DNA of 29,067 bases, taken from positions 1-29,067 of the IMG/VR virus record IMGVR_UViG_3300033143_002180, one strand, 5' to 3'. The position numbers were made by a program, and so were the translations under genes. Shown here in pieces: positions 16,661-25,649 of the stretch. This DNA comes from a virus. Numbering within the stretch: position 1 is the stretch's first letter; every line of letters starts with the position of its first letter. The notes beneath the pieces are model-generated. The model searched no databases. It saw only the letters and a list, made by a program, of their open reading frames with translations, and was not told the origin of the DNA.

Positions 16661-17987
16661 TTAATTGTACTCCTTCAAATTCTAAGTCTATTTCTACTTG
16701 AGGTCCACAAACTGCACCTCTTCTTGGTTGGTTGAAACTTAATGGATTAGTTATTAAGAACACTCTCCAAATTTCACCCTCCCAAGTTGTAAGTTTCATA
16801 CTATGGCCATTATGTTGTTTTAAGAAGTATTCAAACTCAAGCCCTTTGTTTCTAGTCATACTGAAAGTGTAAGTCAACCTACGACTAGTATTATATTTTA
16901 TATATGTTCTCTTAACACCATTCATGCTTTTCTTTAATAATAAATCTGATACAATATTTTCTGTATTACCAACTAAAGGCTTAGGTAAAGTTATTACGTG
17001 TTCTGGTCCCTCAAAAGGTGACTGAAGAGTCATGTACTCATTCAGTAATGTGCCTATTGCAACCTGGTTAAAAGTTAATAGACTAGTTGCACTTCTATCA
17101 CCTTGCGTAGTAAGCAAAACATCTAAAGTACCTGTACCAGTAAAACTTACAGAAAAATTAGAATCAGCAGTATACGTTACATCTTGGGTGAGATTTAAAG
17201 TATTACTTGCTACACCTGGTAAATAATCTACTGAACCTTCTGCTAGGTGGGTGAAATTTAAAACACTGAATACTGGTCGTGAAGGATCAACATCCTGTAA
17301 TAAAACTAAAGTATTGTCAGCTACTTTATTATATAACTTACCGCCTACAGCTAACTGACTAAGAAGTAATACATTAGATGCACTTACATCAGTTGCTCTA
17401 CCTACAGATACTTCATCACTAAGTGATAGAGTATTTGAAGGTGTAACATTAAATACATTCTCTGTTGTTACATCTTGTGTAAGCTGTAGTAAGTTACCTG
17501 GGTACTGTTCAGGTACTAATATTGCTTGTAAATTACCTGTACCTACAAAGTCTACTGCGAACTGTACAGCACCTGCTCTTGATAAATTAGCAGTAACTAC
17601 CGCATTAGAATAAAAACCTACAATAAAACTACCAGTCAAATCCTCTGTAGAATGTATAACCTCAATATATTGACCAGTGACTCTGGCTGTAGAATCTATG
17701 TTATATGTATAAATTACCTCAAGAGGTAAATGAGTTACACGTAAGTGGTGACCTTCAGTTAAAGTTAAATCTGCTGTTAAAAAAGCTGTAGCATTAATAT
17801 TTGCTACTAAGCCTTTACGGCTATCTACATATATTACTTCAGTACCTAGTTGTGTTACTCTTGCTTTAGGTGTACCACTCCTTAAAAGTATAACCTCATT
17901 ACCTTGTTGAGTAAGGCGAGCATTAGGGGTGCCGGTATCTAAATAGATAACCTCTACACCCTGTTGTGTAAGACGTGCTGTCGCCAT
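16653..17987 (-). CDS. Repeat-bearing tail/fibre-like structural protein (444 aa)
   Basis: The protein is a mosaic. Residues 1-57 hold three copies of R-(L/V)-T-Q-x-G-x-E-V-I-x-L (as in ARLTQQGVEVIYL), nearly the same as the insert in the giant repeat protein. Next come one or two ITSSGLLTADL-type units (VANINATAFLTADL), then RVTHLPLEVIYT and RVTGQYIEVIHS, again shared with the giant protein. Residues about 175-310 carry several S-N-T-L-x-L-x-Q-x-V units (SNTLNLTQDVTY and similar). The last about 130 residues are a non-repetitive domain (VSDLLLKKSMNGVKRTYIKY, then MKLTTWEGEIWRVFLITNPL), probably a compact beta-domain that anchors it. The start at 17987 is preceded by AAGGTCTGGA. A structural role is inferred. 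Confidence 0.58.
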   Translation of the reverse strand: MATARLTQQGVEVIYLDTGTPNARLTQQGNEVILLRSGTPKARVTQLGTEVIYVDSRKGLVANINATAFLTADLTLTEGHHLRVTHLPLEVIYTYNIDSTARVTGQYIEVIHSTEDLTGSFIVGFYSNAVVTANLSRAGAVQFAVDFVGTGNLQAILVPEQYPGNLLQLTQDVTTENVFNVTPSNTLSLSDEVSVGRATDVSASNVLLLSQLAVGGKLYNKVADNTLVLLQDVDPSRPVFSVLNFTHLAEGSVDYLPGVASNTLNLTQDVTYTADSNFSVSFTGTGTLDVLLTTQGDRSATSLLTFNQVAIGTLLNEYMTLQSPFEGPEHVITLPKPLVGNTENIVSDLLLKKSMNGVKRTYIKYNTSRRLTYTFSMTRNKGLEFEYFLKQHNGHSMKLTTWEGEIWRVFLITNPLSFNQPRRGAVCGPQVEIDLEFEGVQLSG

Positions 17988-17995
17988 TCCAGACC

Positions 17996-19039
17996 TTACG
18001 CAGTTATCTCAATACCAAACTCAGCAGCATTAACATCAGATTCAGTCCACGCAACAGCTGTATCGGGGTTAAGTTCCCACATACTAGTTAAAAATTGATA
18101 TTCAGCATCAGAAGGTATTAAAGTATCACCCTGGTAATTTGTACTACTTATTCTTGTTAAAGCCTTAAATTCTCTTGTACCAGGGACATCTTTTTTAACT
18201 GTAGAGACAACCTGTACACCTGCTACTGAAGATATAGTACCTGTAAGTGCTTCATAATTAAATAAGTCAACATCAGATATATTATCTGATTCTACATAAG
18301 TTGTATCACCATCATTAGGCTCTTCATCAACTAATAGATAATTATCAACACTATTACCATCTGACCCAGAAAAATCACTAGTAGTTCCATTGCTGTCAGG
18401 CATTATTGTTTCAATATTCAACATACCTATAAAATCAGACCATGTGCCTGATCCAGTATCATCCCAAATAACTAAAGAATCTAAATAAGTATAAGTACCG
18501 TGACCATTATAGGTGAAACTGTGAATAATACCTGCTGATGCACCGTAATTAGTGTCTTCACCAGCTATTAAATCTAACCATATTTCACCATCAATTTTAA
18601 CTACACAGTCACCTGTTGAACAAGAATCGGTACTAGTACCCTTTATTTCAAAATGGTGCCAAGTATTTAATGTTAAGCTTTTTATAGAGGAACTACCAAG
18701 TTGAGCATCAGTATAAGTACTCCAATGAATTTGCCCACTATCTTCTAAAAATAATTTAAAGTAGTATTGACCAGTTGATGATGTTTTAAACAAACATAAC
18801 ACATTATCAGTTAAAACAGCGGACCTATACCACCAAAAAGACACAAATAAAGAACCGGTAAATGATGTTGTAAGATATGTGTATGTAACTTGTTCATTAG
18901 TTATAAATCTAATACTAGCCCTACCATTTTTTACAATAGTTGTTTCTATATCAGGTGAAGCAACATAACCCAAACCTCTTTTATTTAAATCACTAATAAT
19001 ATCATAAAAGTCAAAGCTATCAGCCAGTAAGAAAGCCAT
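17996..19039 (-). CDS. Concanavalin-like structural protein, paralogue 3
   Basis: This encodes 347 residues and is the third of three tandem paralogues. The N-terminal about 215 residues look like a lectin/LamG-type beta-sandwich, with TSFTGSLFVSFWWYRS, then a W-H-H-F-E-I-K strand, DCVVKIDGEIWLDL and a Y-L-D-S-L-V-I-W-D strand. The C-terminal domain has DEEPNDGDTTYVES and ends NPDTAVAWTESDVNAAEFGI, a closing pattern shared by all three. The start follows AAGGGG. Such proteins are common in the structural regions of aquatic phages; binding to host carbohydrate is possible but unproven. It might equally decorate the capsid. Confidence 0.6.
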   Translation of the reverse strand: MAFLLADSFDFYDIISDLNKRGLGYVASPDIETTIVKNGRASIRFITNEQVTYTYLTTSFTGSLFVSFWWYRSAVLTDNVLCLFKTSSTGQYYFKLFLEDSGQIHWSTYTDAQLGSSSIKSLTLNTWHHFEIKGTSTDSCSTGDCVVKIDGEIWLDLIAGEDTNYGASAGIIHSFTYNGHGTYTYLDSLVIWDDTGSGTWSDFIGMLNIETIMPDSNGTTSDFSGSDGNSVDNYLLVDEEPNDGDTTYVESDNISDVDLFNYEALTGTISSVAGVQVVSTVKKDVPGTREFKALTRISSTNYQGDTLIPSDAEYQFLTSMWELNPDTAVAWTESDVNAAEFGIEITA

Positions 19040-19049
19040 CTTATTCCCC

Positions 19050-20090
19050 TTAAGTTTTCACTTTAATGCCGAATTCCGCAGCATTAACTTCGGATGGTGT
19101 CCAAGCTGTAGCTGTGGCAGGTGATTCTGTCCAAATCTTTTGCATTGCTCTATATGTATCTTGTGCTGAGTTAGCAAGGTCATGATCGTAATCTGCTGCA
19201 CTGATACGTGTTACAGGTACTATTGTTCTGTAATTAATACCTGTTGACCTTCTAGCGACAGTGTTAACACATACAGCATCAATAGTATTGACAGAGGCAT
19301 GTAAATCTTCAAAAGTGTACAAGTCTTTATTGTTTAAGGTACTAGTGCTAACATAAGATGTATCATCATCATATTCTACTTCATCAACCATCTCATAATT
19401 AGCAGCACCACCTGATCTGGTCCACTGGCTACTGTTGCCTGCTCCATTAACCTTTAATGTGCTAATGTATCTTGGACCCATGAAATCATTCCATGTTGAT
19501 CCTTCTGTATCATAAACAATTACATCATCAAAATACATTTGCTGACTTATATTAGCAGCAAGTTGAAAATTATCAAAATATGGACCACCAGAGTACGCTG
19601 TATCAGTTGTAGCTGGTACATTTATAACTTCATTACCATCTACCCTAACGATACAATCATCAGTAGCTATTGAGTCTTTTAAAGTAACTTTAACTTCAAT
19701 ATAATACCATTTACCATCAGTCATGATCCCTGGGACAGAACTACCTAATGTTGTGTAATTACCACTTACAAAAGATAAAGATCCATCATTAAAATTAAAT
19801 TTTAACATCATTTGTATTGTGTCTTTTTGTAGCATTCTACAAAAATAGGTATTAATAACAGGAGAAGTAATAATATATGCCCAAAAAGCAATATACGCTG
19901 TTTCTTCATAGAATGTATATTTTGGAAGAGCTATTCTATTATTACTGGTTAATTTAACACTTTGTCTACTATGTACACTACATACTACACTTTCTTCTAA
20001 AACTGGCGTCCCAAATGCTGTCATATCACTTTCACTTATATCATCAGCATTAAGAAAATAATCAAAGCCTGTAGCGTAAAGTATGCTCAT
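19050..20090 (-). CDS. Concanavalin-like structural protein, paralogue 2
   Basis: This encodes 346 residues with the same architecture as its neighbours: an opening MSILYATGFDYF, a middle strand set with WYYIEVKVTLKDSIATDDCI and RVDGNEVINVPATTDTAYS, a MYFDDVIVYD strand, then a C-terminal domain with DEVEYDDDTSYVS and ESPATATAWTPSEVNAAEFG. The start overlaps the stop of paralogue 1 by four bases (ATGA). The three share motif spacing, but their sequences have diverged well beyond a recent duplication. That fits selection for different ligands or different positions in the particle. Confidence 0.6.
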   Translation of the reverse strand: MSILYATGFDYFLNADDISESDMTAFGTPVLEESVVCSVHSRQSVKLTSNNRIALPKYTFYEETAYIAFWAYIITSPVINTYFCRMLQKDTIQMMLKFNFNDGSLSFVSGNYTTLGSSVPGIMTDGKWYYIEVKVTLKDSIATDDCIVRVDGNEVINVPATTDTAYSGGPYFDNFQLAANISQQMYFDDVIVYDTEGSTWNDFMGPRYISTLKVNGAGNSSQWTRSGGAANYEMVDEVEYDDDTSYVSTSTLNNKDLYTFEDLHASVNTIDAVCVNTVARRSTGINYRTIVPVTRISAADYDHDLANSAQDTYRAMQKIWTESPATATAWTPSEVNAAEFGIKVKT

Positions 20091-21124
20091 ACTTCTATTT
20101 TCACTCCAAACTCAGCCGCATCAAATTCAGACTGTGTCCAAGCTACTGAGGTAGCTGGTGATTCATCCCAAATTTTATTTTCATACCAAGACCATGTTGT
20201 ATTCGTTTCAGTTATAGCTGGCCCGTCATAATTAGTAGAACCTATTCTTGCAAAATGTCTAAAATCTCTTTGATTTGCGAATGACGTACTTCTTGTTCTT
20301 GATTTTAAATTAACACCTAAAATAGTAACAGATGATTCACTTATATCTTCATATTCATAAGAGTCTCTTTCATCAACGATACCTGATTCAACATATGTTG
20401 TATCATTATCTACGTTGCCTATATCATCAACCATTAAATAATTTGTACCACCTGATGTACTAAATTCACTATAATTACCTGACGCATTAGGTACTCGCAT
20501 TTCAACAAAAGCTTCCCCTGCAAGGGAATCATTATACCCACTTTGATTATCCATCATTATGATATTATCATAATATAACCTAGTGTATGTGCCAGCGTGG
20601 TGAAATCTTACATAACGCAATGTTTCATCAGCAGAATCAGCAGTATCAGTTGTAGCAGCTAAATTAAGTACCTCATTACCATCTACTTTAATAATACAAT
20701 CATTAGTGCTTATAGAATTAGATATAGTCATTTCTATTTCTATATAATGCCATACATCCTCATCTATTTTAAAATCTGATGTACCTAATATTGTCGAACC
20801 TCTTTTAAATTGTAATTGTCTCTTACCAGTTATAGTCCATGAAGATTGTAATACATTTGAAATATTATAAAATGATATAAGATCATTATTAATATGTCTA
20901 TAATCAAAATACACATGAAATTGAATAAATATTTTACTATTAGCTATAGCTGAACCTTTATCATATACACCATAATAAGTATCAGATGATGAAGCTATAC
21001 CAGAATATGTTCCAGTTTTCACCTCTGTAACACTTGAAGTTATAGATGTTCCAGAATAAGTAGACCAAGTCCTATTACTAAATGCACCACCTATATCAAA
21101 ACTTTGTGTGAAAAGCAAAGACAT
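20087..21124 (-). CDS. Concanavalin-like structural protein, paralogue 1
   Basis: This encodes 345 residues, immediately after the portal gene. It opens MSLLFTQSFDIGGAF, then has VWHYIEIEMTISNSISTNDC and KVDGNEVLNLAATTDTADS, and a LYYDNIIMMD strand. The C-terminal part carries DNDTTYVES and ESPATSVAWTQSEFDAAEFG. The ribosome site GGGGAGGG is inside the end of the portal gene, two bases from the stop. The DCIIKVDGNEV segment is the closest match between paralogues 1 and 2, so these two are probably the most recent pair. There is no signal peptide, so it acts in the cytoplasm during assembly. Confidence 0.6.
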   Translation of the reverse strand: MSLLFTQSFDIGGAFSNRTWSTYSGTSITSSVTEVKTGTYSGIASSSDTYYGVYDKGSAIANSKIFIQFHVYFDYRHINNDLISFYNISNVLQSSWTITGKRQLQFKRGSTILGTSDFKIDEDVWHYIEIEMTISNSISTNDCIIKVDGNEVLNLAATTDTADSADETLRYVRFHHAGTYTRLYYDNIIMMDNQSGYNDSLAGEAFVEMRVPNASGNYSEFSTSGGTNYLMVDDIGNVDNDTTYVESGIVDERDSYEYEDISESSVTILGVNLKSRTRSTSFANQRDFRHFARIGSTNYDGPAITETNTTWSWYENKIWDESPATSVAWTQSEFDAAEFGVKIEV

Positions 21125-22945
21125 TTACTTACCCTCCCCACGGGAATCATCTTGTGGGACGATGCCTTTCATCTGACTATCATCTTTTTCACTTCTTGAG
21201 GCATTGGATATTCCTCCGAGTTCCGGAGTGCCGCGAGCTTGAGATTGTGATTCCGCAATACGCTTAATTCGGTCAGCATGATCTGTTTTGGCTTTTTCAA
21301 CTTCATCGTCTGGATACGTCTTTGCCTGGCTTGCTGAGTCAAGGCTAATTAATCCTTGTTCTATGTCTTTGGATAATGTGTCAGAGTCAGAAAATACAAT
21401 TTTAGCAGCATCAATCTCTTTGTTAATTTCTTCTAATGTCTCATTAGATACATCTGAGCCTATGCTAAGCTCTACAGCTTTTTTAAGTGCTTCCTTCTTA
21501 TAAGTTATTGAGGGAACTACTTCAGCAGTTTCTAAAAGCTTACTTGCCTCTTCTCTCTTATCCTTATCCGTTTTTATATGGTATTTCTTTGGGTAAACAA
21601 TAGTGGGTAACTTGCCACTTTTATCTTTGTACCAAGTCCAATATTTAGCTATGCTTCTTTCACCATGCTCTAATTCAATACCAATATAGCTCAATCCTGC
21701 CTCTAGTGAGCGTTCGTCATACCCTTTACTCTCAGCTGAAGCCATTTTAGGCTGAATATTTGTTACTGCTAAGTTAATAAGTAGACGTATGTCTTTTTTG
21801 ATATCTTCCTGTTTCTTCATTGAAGCCAGTAAAGGCTCAGGAGATGGATGTATAAAAACTGGATAATCGAGATCTTTTGGTACTCTCCGACCGGAGACTA
21901 CACCAAGTGTTATCTCTTTATTTTCACCTACAGCAGCCTGTTCAGCAGAACCAGGTCTGACTATAGACACACCGTCACTTTGTGTTGTATTACCTGGTGT
22001 AGCTGTACGAGCCCAGACATTATCTACTCTTGGGTCATATTTTTCAGCATAAAAAGCATAATTACTCTTTAATGAATAAGCCACATCACTTGATGACATA
22101 TTCATAAGAGCAATTTGGTAGTTTGAGACATCAGCTAACAAACTTTCTGTTATCTCAAACTGAACAAAAGGTATTGACGGTAGATTTAAGGTTATTATAT
22201 CTATACCTAGCTCACCGAACCTATCTATAGGCTTTGACTCTTCATCAAAAAACTGAACTAAAGTTACACCGTCTTTAACCCACATTAAGCGGTACCGCTC
22301 AACATAAGCTGTAGGTAAGAAGCAATTTTCGTTAGTTTTATACGTGTGGTCCCTTAGTAAAAGGGCTTTAAACTCTGCACCATCTGCTGTTGTATCTGTG
22401 GCCCAGTTTAAAATGTCTTCAGCCGGGTAAGAGTATAAATATGGCCTAGCAAGTGACGCATCTTTAATTGTGGATCCACGTAGCATAGGCATATCTACAA
22501 ATACGCCTATTTTCTGCATAGCTAATAACTCAGGTAGGATTATACGTCCTACATAGCTATTCATAGTGCTACCAATAAGGTCTACACCACCACTCTTACC
22601 TAAAATAGCCTCTTGGTAACTATCTACACCACCTAATCTTGTAACATCCGGTACACGTTGGAAAATAGAGTTTTTAATATCACTTAACCCTGCTTTAGCA
22701 AAAGCAGTAGAGTAAGTCATAGCCTTACGACTGGCAAAATCATCATCGCTTTCACGTTTGCTGAATTTTTCCAGATATTGATCAATAAAATCGTCACCAC
22801 TCTTTTTTACTGCCCGCCACTTGTACCAATTATCTACGTTAGCCTCATACTCAGGGTGGAGCATAGTGCTTATGTCATTATTACATGACTCTAACACTTG
22901 ATCTACATCAAACGCACCTAAAGTGCGAAGTTCGTCTACTGCCAT
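21125..22945 (-). CDS. Portal protein
   Basis: This encodes 606 residues, start at 22945 after GAGGTAGAG. Size, position directly after the large terminase, and content fit a dodecameric portal, close to the DUF4055-type portals. The N-terminal part has W-Y-K-W-R-A-V-K-K, then FASRKAMTYSTAFAKAGLSD and helical segments. A middle block has YLYSYPAEDILNWATD, a short motif seen in such portals, and NLPSIPFVQFEI. A helical region about 360-420 (KKQEDIKKDIRLLINLAV) fits the stem/wing, and the Lys/Glu-rich residues after 440 fit the crown. The last 60 residues are polar and probably disordered. It would sit at a capsid vertex and serve as the packaging channel. Confidence 0.82.
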   Translation of the reverse strand: MAVDELRTLGAFDVDQVLESCNNDISTMLHPEYEANVDNWYKWRAVKKSGDDFIDQYLEKFSKRESDDDFASRKAMTYSTAFAKAGLSDIKNSIFQRVPDVTRLGGVDSYQEAILGKSGGVDLIGSTMNSYVGRIILPELLAMQKIGVFVDMPMLRGSTIKDASLARPYLYSYPAEDILNWATDTTADGAEFKALLLRDHTYKTNENCFLPTAYVERYRLMWVKDGVTLVQFFDEESKPIDRFGELGIDIITLNLPSIPFVQFEITESLLADVSNYQIALMNMSSSDVAYSLKSNYAFYAEKYDPRVDNVWARTATPGNTTQSDGVSIVRPGSAEQAAVGENKEITLGVVSGRRVPKDLDYPVFIHPSPEPLLASMKKQEDIKKDIRLLINLAVTNIQPKMASAESKGYDERSLEAGLSYIGIELEHGERSIAKYWTWYKDKSGKLPTIVYPKKYHIKTDKDKREEASKLLETAEVVPSITYKKEALKKAVELSIGSDVSNETLEEINKEIDAAKIVFSDSDTLSKDIEQGLISLDSASQAKTYPDDEVEKAKTDHADRIKRIAESQSQARGTPELGGISNASRSEKDDSQMKGIVPQDDSRGEGK

Positions 22946-22988
22946 GGCTCTACCTCAAAGTACACAACTTATTGTACTTAATTATGCG

Positions 22989-23016
22989 TACTGGACTCTT
23001 TCTTCTTTATACTGGA
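22989..23016. repeat. Dispersed TACTGGA repeat, two copies at the TerL end
   Basis: Two TACTGGACTCT copies 21 bp apart lie in the terminase-portal gap; the second encodes part of the last residues of the terminase (IQSPV) and overlaps its stop. They belong to the same family as the copies at 15776, 25749, 26842 and 27378. Confidence 0.7.
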
Positions 23017-24662
23017 CTCTGGATTGTTTCAGACTTGCCAACACTAACAGTAAGTGGTAATGCTATCTCAGAATAGGTACGGGCATGTGCTAAATGGTCG
23101 TTAGATGACCCTGCTTTCACGTACTTGCCTACTGGGTTACCGTCAGCGTCTTTTTCATACACTCTAACAGGGGATTTGATGTGTTCTTTATATTCCATAC
23201 TTAAATCAACTGGTAGACTTATCATTTTATTTCTAAAACGACCTAACGACAAATCTAACCAACTTGTTCTGTCGACTGTTAAAGTTAATTCGTCCTCAGA
23301 GTGGATATTTATATTTTTACCTTGAATTCCACGACCATAAAAGCACATTCTTACTCTACCCCAGAACTTTTGGGCAAATTCATACGCTTTACGCCTCTCA
23401 GGTTGTATGTCTATTACACACCCTTGCACCTGATAACGGTACATAAGGTCTTCAAGCTCTTCAAAAGTGGCAACTTTACCTTCAGCTATCAATTGACACT
23501 TACTTTCAGTGTTTACATCAATAGCATTAGGATGTATATGCCACTTGTCTATTTCATAATGTAACCAAGTGCCAACATCCACACCCATTGTTACAAGACC
23601 ACTGTCATTCTCGGCAAATTTACCATAACTACCGATACATTGATTAATATCTTTATCAGTTACTCGTGCCCCCTCTACTACATGGGGCAAACCAAGCTTG
23701 GAATTGTAAAACTCTTGCTCGTCCGCTGGGTTGACCCTGGCTTTAAAGTATAATTCTATAAAAGTACCAGGTGAGACTGTGGGAGAATACATCTGATTGA
23801 TGTGAAAACCGCGAATATTGCGGCTTTTATGTGCGGGAACCCATTCTGCTGAAGCTAACCACTCATGTTTTGTCTCATGATCTAGTTTCATGTTACATTT
23901 ATGACATTTTATATATGATTTATGTATACTTATATCATTAATGTCTTCGCCAACAATTTCAAAGTTATCTGGGAACTTTAATTGTATTTGTCTTGAACAA
24001 TGTGGGCAAGGGAAAAAGAACTCTTCTTGTGTACTTTGATTAAAAGTCTCATTAATACCCCAACCATCAACAGTTGGTGTACTTATCTCCCATGTCTTCT
24101 TAATAACTTGCCCTGATTGACGTTCTCTGGCTAAGGGTACATTTTCTTGATTCATTTCATCTTTTTCATCAAGAATAAGTACACCAACCGGCACAGATTT
24201 TAAGCCAGCTCTACTTTTTGATCCACGAATATACAAATTCGTGTTACCTGCTCGCTTATGCCCTACATTTTTCACGTCGGAAAATAGTTTTTCCAAATGT
24301 GGTGACATATCGATAGCGGGATCAAAACGAGCAGCACTAAAATCACTAGCATCGGGGGTTTTTGCGGGTAGTACATAAAGGCAGTCCAGACCATGTACGT
24401 CTATATAAAAGAATACTATATTTAGGACACACTCAGTGAAACCCATCTGAGCTGCTTTTTGTCCTACATTATAGTCTGTTGCCGAATCGTGCATCCCCCT
24501 TAACCAAGGATGATATTTAAATCTCCACGGTCCAGGAAAAGGTTGTCCCATTTTCCTGTAATTCTCTGCCCACTTACTTGGTTGTGTAATAGTTTTACGT
24601 ATTAAGCCAGAGCTTAAACTCTCATTAAATAGTCGGATAAGTTCATGATTATAATCAATCAT
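23007..24662 (-). CDS. terL: Terminase large subunit, GpA-like
   Basis: This encodes 551 residues. The N-terminal ATPase has a degenerate Walker A around residues 66-76 (VGQKAAQMGFT), as in lambda gpA where the loop is also non-canonical, and a Walker B VLILDEKDEM at 161-170. Two Cys pairs, CPHC (219-222) and CHKC (253-256), form a likely zinc ribbon known in GpA relatives. The nuclease half begins with MGVDVG (359-364), followed by CVIDIQPERR and the D-H-L-A-H-A-R-T-Y segment near the C-terminus, as expected for an RNase H-like nuclease. It cuts concatemers and drives DNA through the portal. The start overlaps the stop of the preceding one-TM gene by one base (TAATG). The final codons are made of a dispersed DNA repeat. 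Confidence 0.93.
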   Translation of the reverse strand: MIDYNHELIRLFNESLSSGLIRKTITQPSKWAENYRKMGQPFPGPWRFKYHPWLRGMHDSATDYNVGQKAAQMGFTECVLNIVFFYIDVHGLDCLYVLPAKTPDASDFSAARFDPAIDMSPHLEKLFSDVKNVGHKRAGNTNLYIRGSKSRAGLKSVPVGVLILDEKDEMNQENVPLARERQSGQVIKKTWEISTPTVDGWGINETFNQSTQEEFFFPCPHCSRQIQLKFPDNFEIVGEDINDISIHKSYIKCHKCNMKLDHETKHEWLASAEWVPAHKSRNIRGFHINQMYSPTVSPGTFIELYFKARVNPADEQEFYNSKLGLPHVVEGARVTDKDINQCIGSYGKFAENDSGLVTMGVDVGTWLHYEIDKWHIHPNAIDVNTESKCQLIAEGKVATFEELEDLMYRYQVQGCVIDIQPERRKAYEFAQKFWGRVRMCFYGRGIQGKNINIHSEDELTLTVDRTSWLDLSLGRFRNKMISLPVDLSMEYKEHIKSPVRVYEKDADGNPVGKYVKAGSSNDHLAHARTYSEIALPLTVSVGKSETIQSPV

Positions 24663-25009
24663 TATTCCTCATTTTCATCATATAACAATGAATCTTTGGC
24701 TTTATCTGTATTCTTCATCACTGCCTCTTCATCATTCTTTGCCAAACCATTAATACCACCTAAAGCATAATAAAATGCTTTATGTCCATGCGTTGCATGT
24801 TTTGTTAAATCTTCCATAATACGTATTTGATGTTCTGTTGATTCTTTAAGTGCTTCAGCAAGTATTATTTGCGAATCAAACCATTTTTTTGCTGAATCTC
24901 CAGCTACAGAACAGATATTTTTCATCAATTTATAAATTACAAACAGGATCCCAACTGTCACTGCAATTGGGAAACCTACTGTAGCTATAAAGTGTTCAAG
25001 GTCTGCCAT
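24662..25009 (-). CDS. Small one-TM protein, holin candidate
   Basis: This encodes 115 residues. After a short N-terminus, residues about 11-29 (VGFPIAVTVGILFVIYKLM) form one membrane helix. The V-G-F-P-I-A-V start recalls YvrJ and other small phage membrane proteins. A charged, helical tail of about 85 residues follows (KKWFDSQIILAEALKESTEH) and should lie in the cytoplasm. Holins of the BhlA/UviB type have one helix and a charged tail, so a holin or a pore regulator is possible. It lies directly before the large terminase, where some phages carry lysis genes. There is no endolysin of standard type beside it. Confidence 0.45.
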   Translation of the reverse strand: MADLEHFIATVGFPIAVTVGILFVIYKLMKNICSVAGDSAKKWFDSQIILAEALKESTEHQIRIMEDLTKHATHGHKAFYYALGGINGLAKNDEEAVMKNTDKAKDSLLYDENEE

Positions 25010-25010
25010 T

Positions 25011-25562
25011 TTAATCTACTTTAACTTCAATCACAGCTGTAGCCTTGACCATTTCAACGCTAATAGCTTCAATCACATCTGGTTCACTGACATGCTCATT
25101 AATAATTTCAACATATCTTTGTGCAAGATACAAAATACTATTTTTATCTAATAATAACCCCATTCTATTTTCTAATTTGTCACAAGATACTACTAACTTC
25201 TCAATTTTCATCACTAAATCAGAAATACGTTGTGAATAAAGTATTAACTCCATTGAGTCGCTACACGACTCTAACATAGTCTCTAATGTTAATCTTAAAA
25301 TACCTATTTCATCACGAAGTGACTTAATCCCTGGCGAATCTGCGAACTCTCCTACCCTGTTCTTCCATTTAGCTAACCTATAATTACGTAACCGTTCAGT
25401 CTTTTGTGCTATTAAAGAACTATTAGCTCCATGTCGTGGGCAATAATTTGTACTTGCTACCTTACAGTATGGACACTGGGCATCTTTACCAGTGGCCTCA
25501 CATCTTTCACTCGGGTGATGTATTTTTACGTCCCATCTTACAAAATTTGAGTCTACTATCAT
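25011..25562 (-). CDS. Cys/His-motif and helical protein, small terminase candidate
   Basis: This encodes 183 residues. The N-terminal 45 residues hold Cys21, then C-P-Y-C (30-33) and C-P-R-H (41-44), a plausible zinc knuckle. The rest is strongly helical: WKNRVGEFADSPGIKSLRDE, ILRLTLETMLESCSD, RISDLVMKIEKLV and YLAQRYVEIINEHV. This helical pattern with a S-L-R-D-E-I segment is one I have seen beside GpA-like terminases in phages. A DNA-recognising small terminase fits both place and motif, but no small terminase is otherwise identified here. A hairpin 16 bases upstream may affect its translation. The start has no close Shine-Dalgarno. Confidence 0.4.
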   Translation of the reverse strand: MIVDSNFVRWDVKIHHPSERCEATGKDAQCPYCKVASTNYCPRHGANSSLIAQKTERLRNYRLAKWKNRVGEFADSPGIKSLRDEIGILRLTLETMLESCSDSMELILYSQRISDLVMKIEKLVVSCDKLENRMGLLLDKNSILYLAQRYVEIINEHVSEPDVIEAISVEMVKATAVIEVKVD

Positions 25563-25578
25563 AATTTTTATTTAATTT

Positions 25579-25621
25579 CCTGGGTGCGGGTTCTCTCGTA
25601 AAGAGAAAAACCCGCCCCAGG
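25579..25621 (-). other. GC-rich hairpin upstream of the small terminase candidate
   Basis: The arms pair as CCTGGG with CCCAGG, GCGGGTT with AACCCGC, and CTCT with AGAG, with small bulges. On the coding strand it ends 16 bases before the start codon at 25562 and has no T-run after it. A translational control element or partial terminator are both possible. Confidence 0.5.
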
Positions 25622-25649
25622 CCCACCCAAGGAGATAAATTAACTTAAC

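Noticed and set aside
25579-25621. Rho-independent terminator for the lipoprotein-like gene
   Set aside because: The stem is good but no T-run follows on the coding strand, so I list it only as a hairpin.
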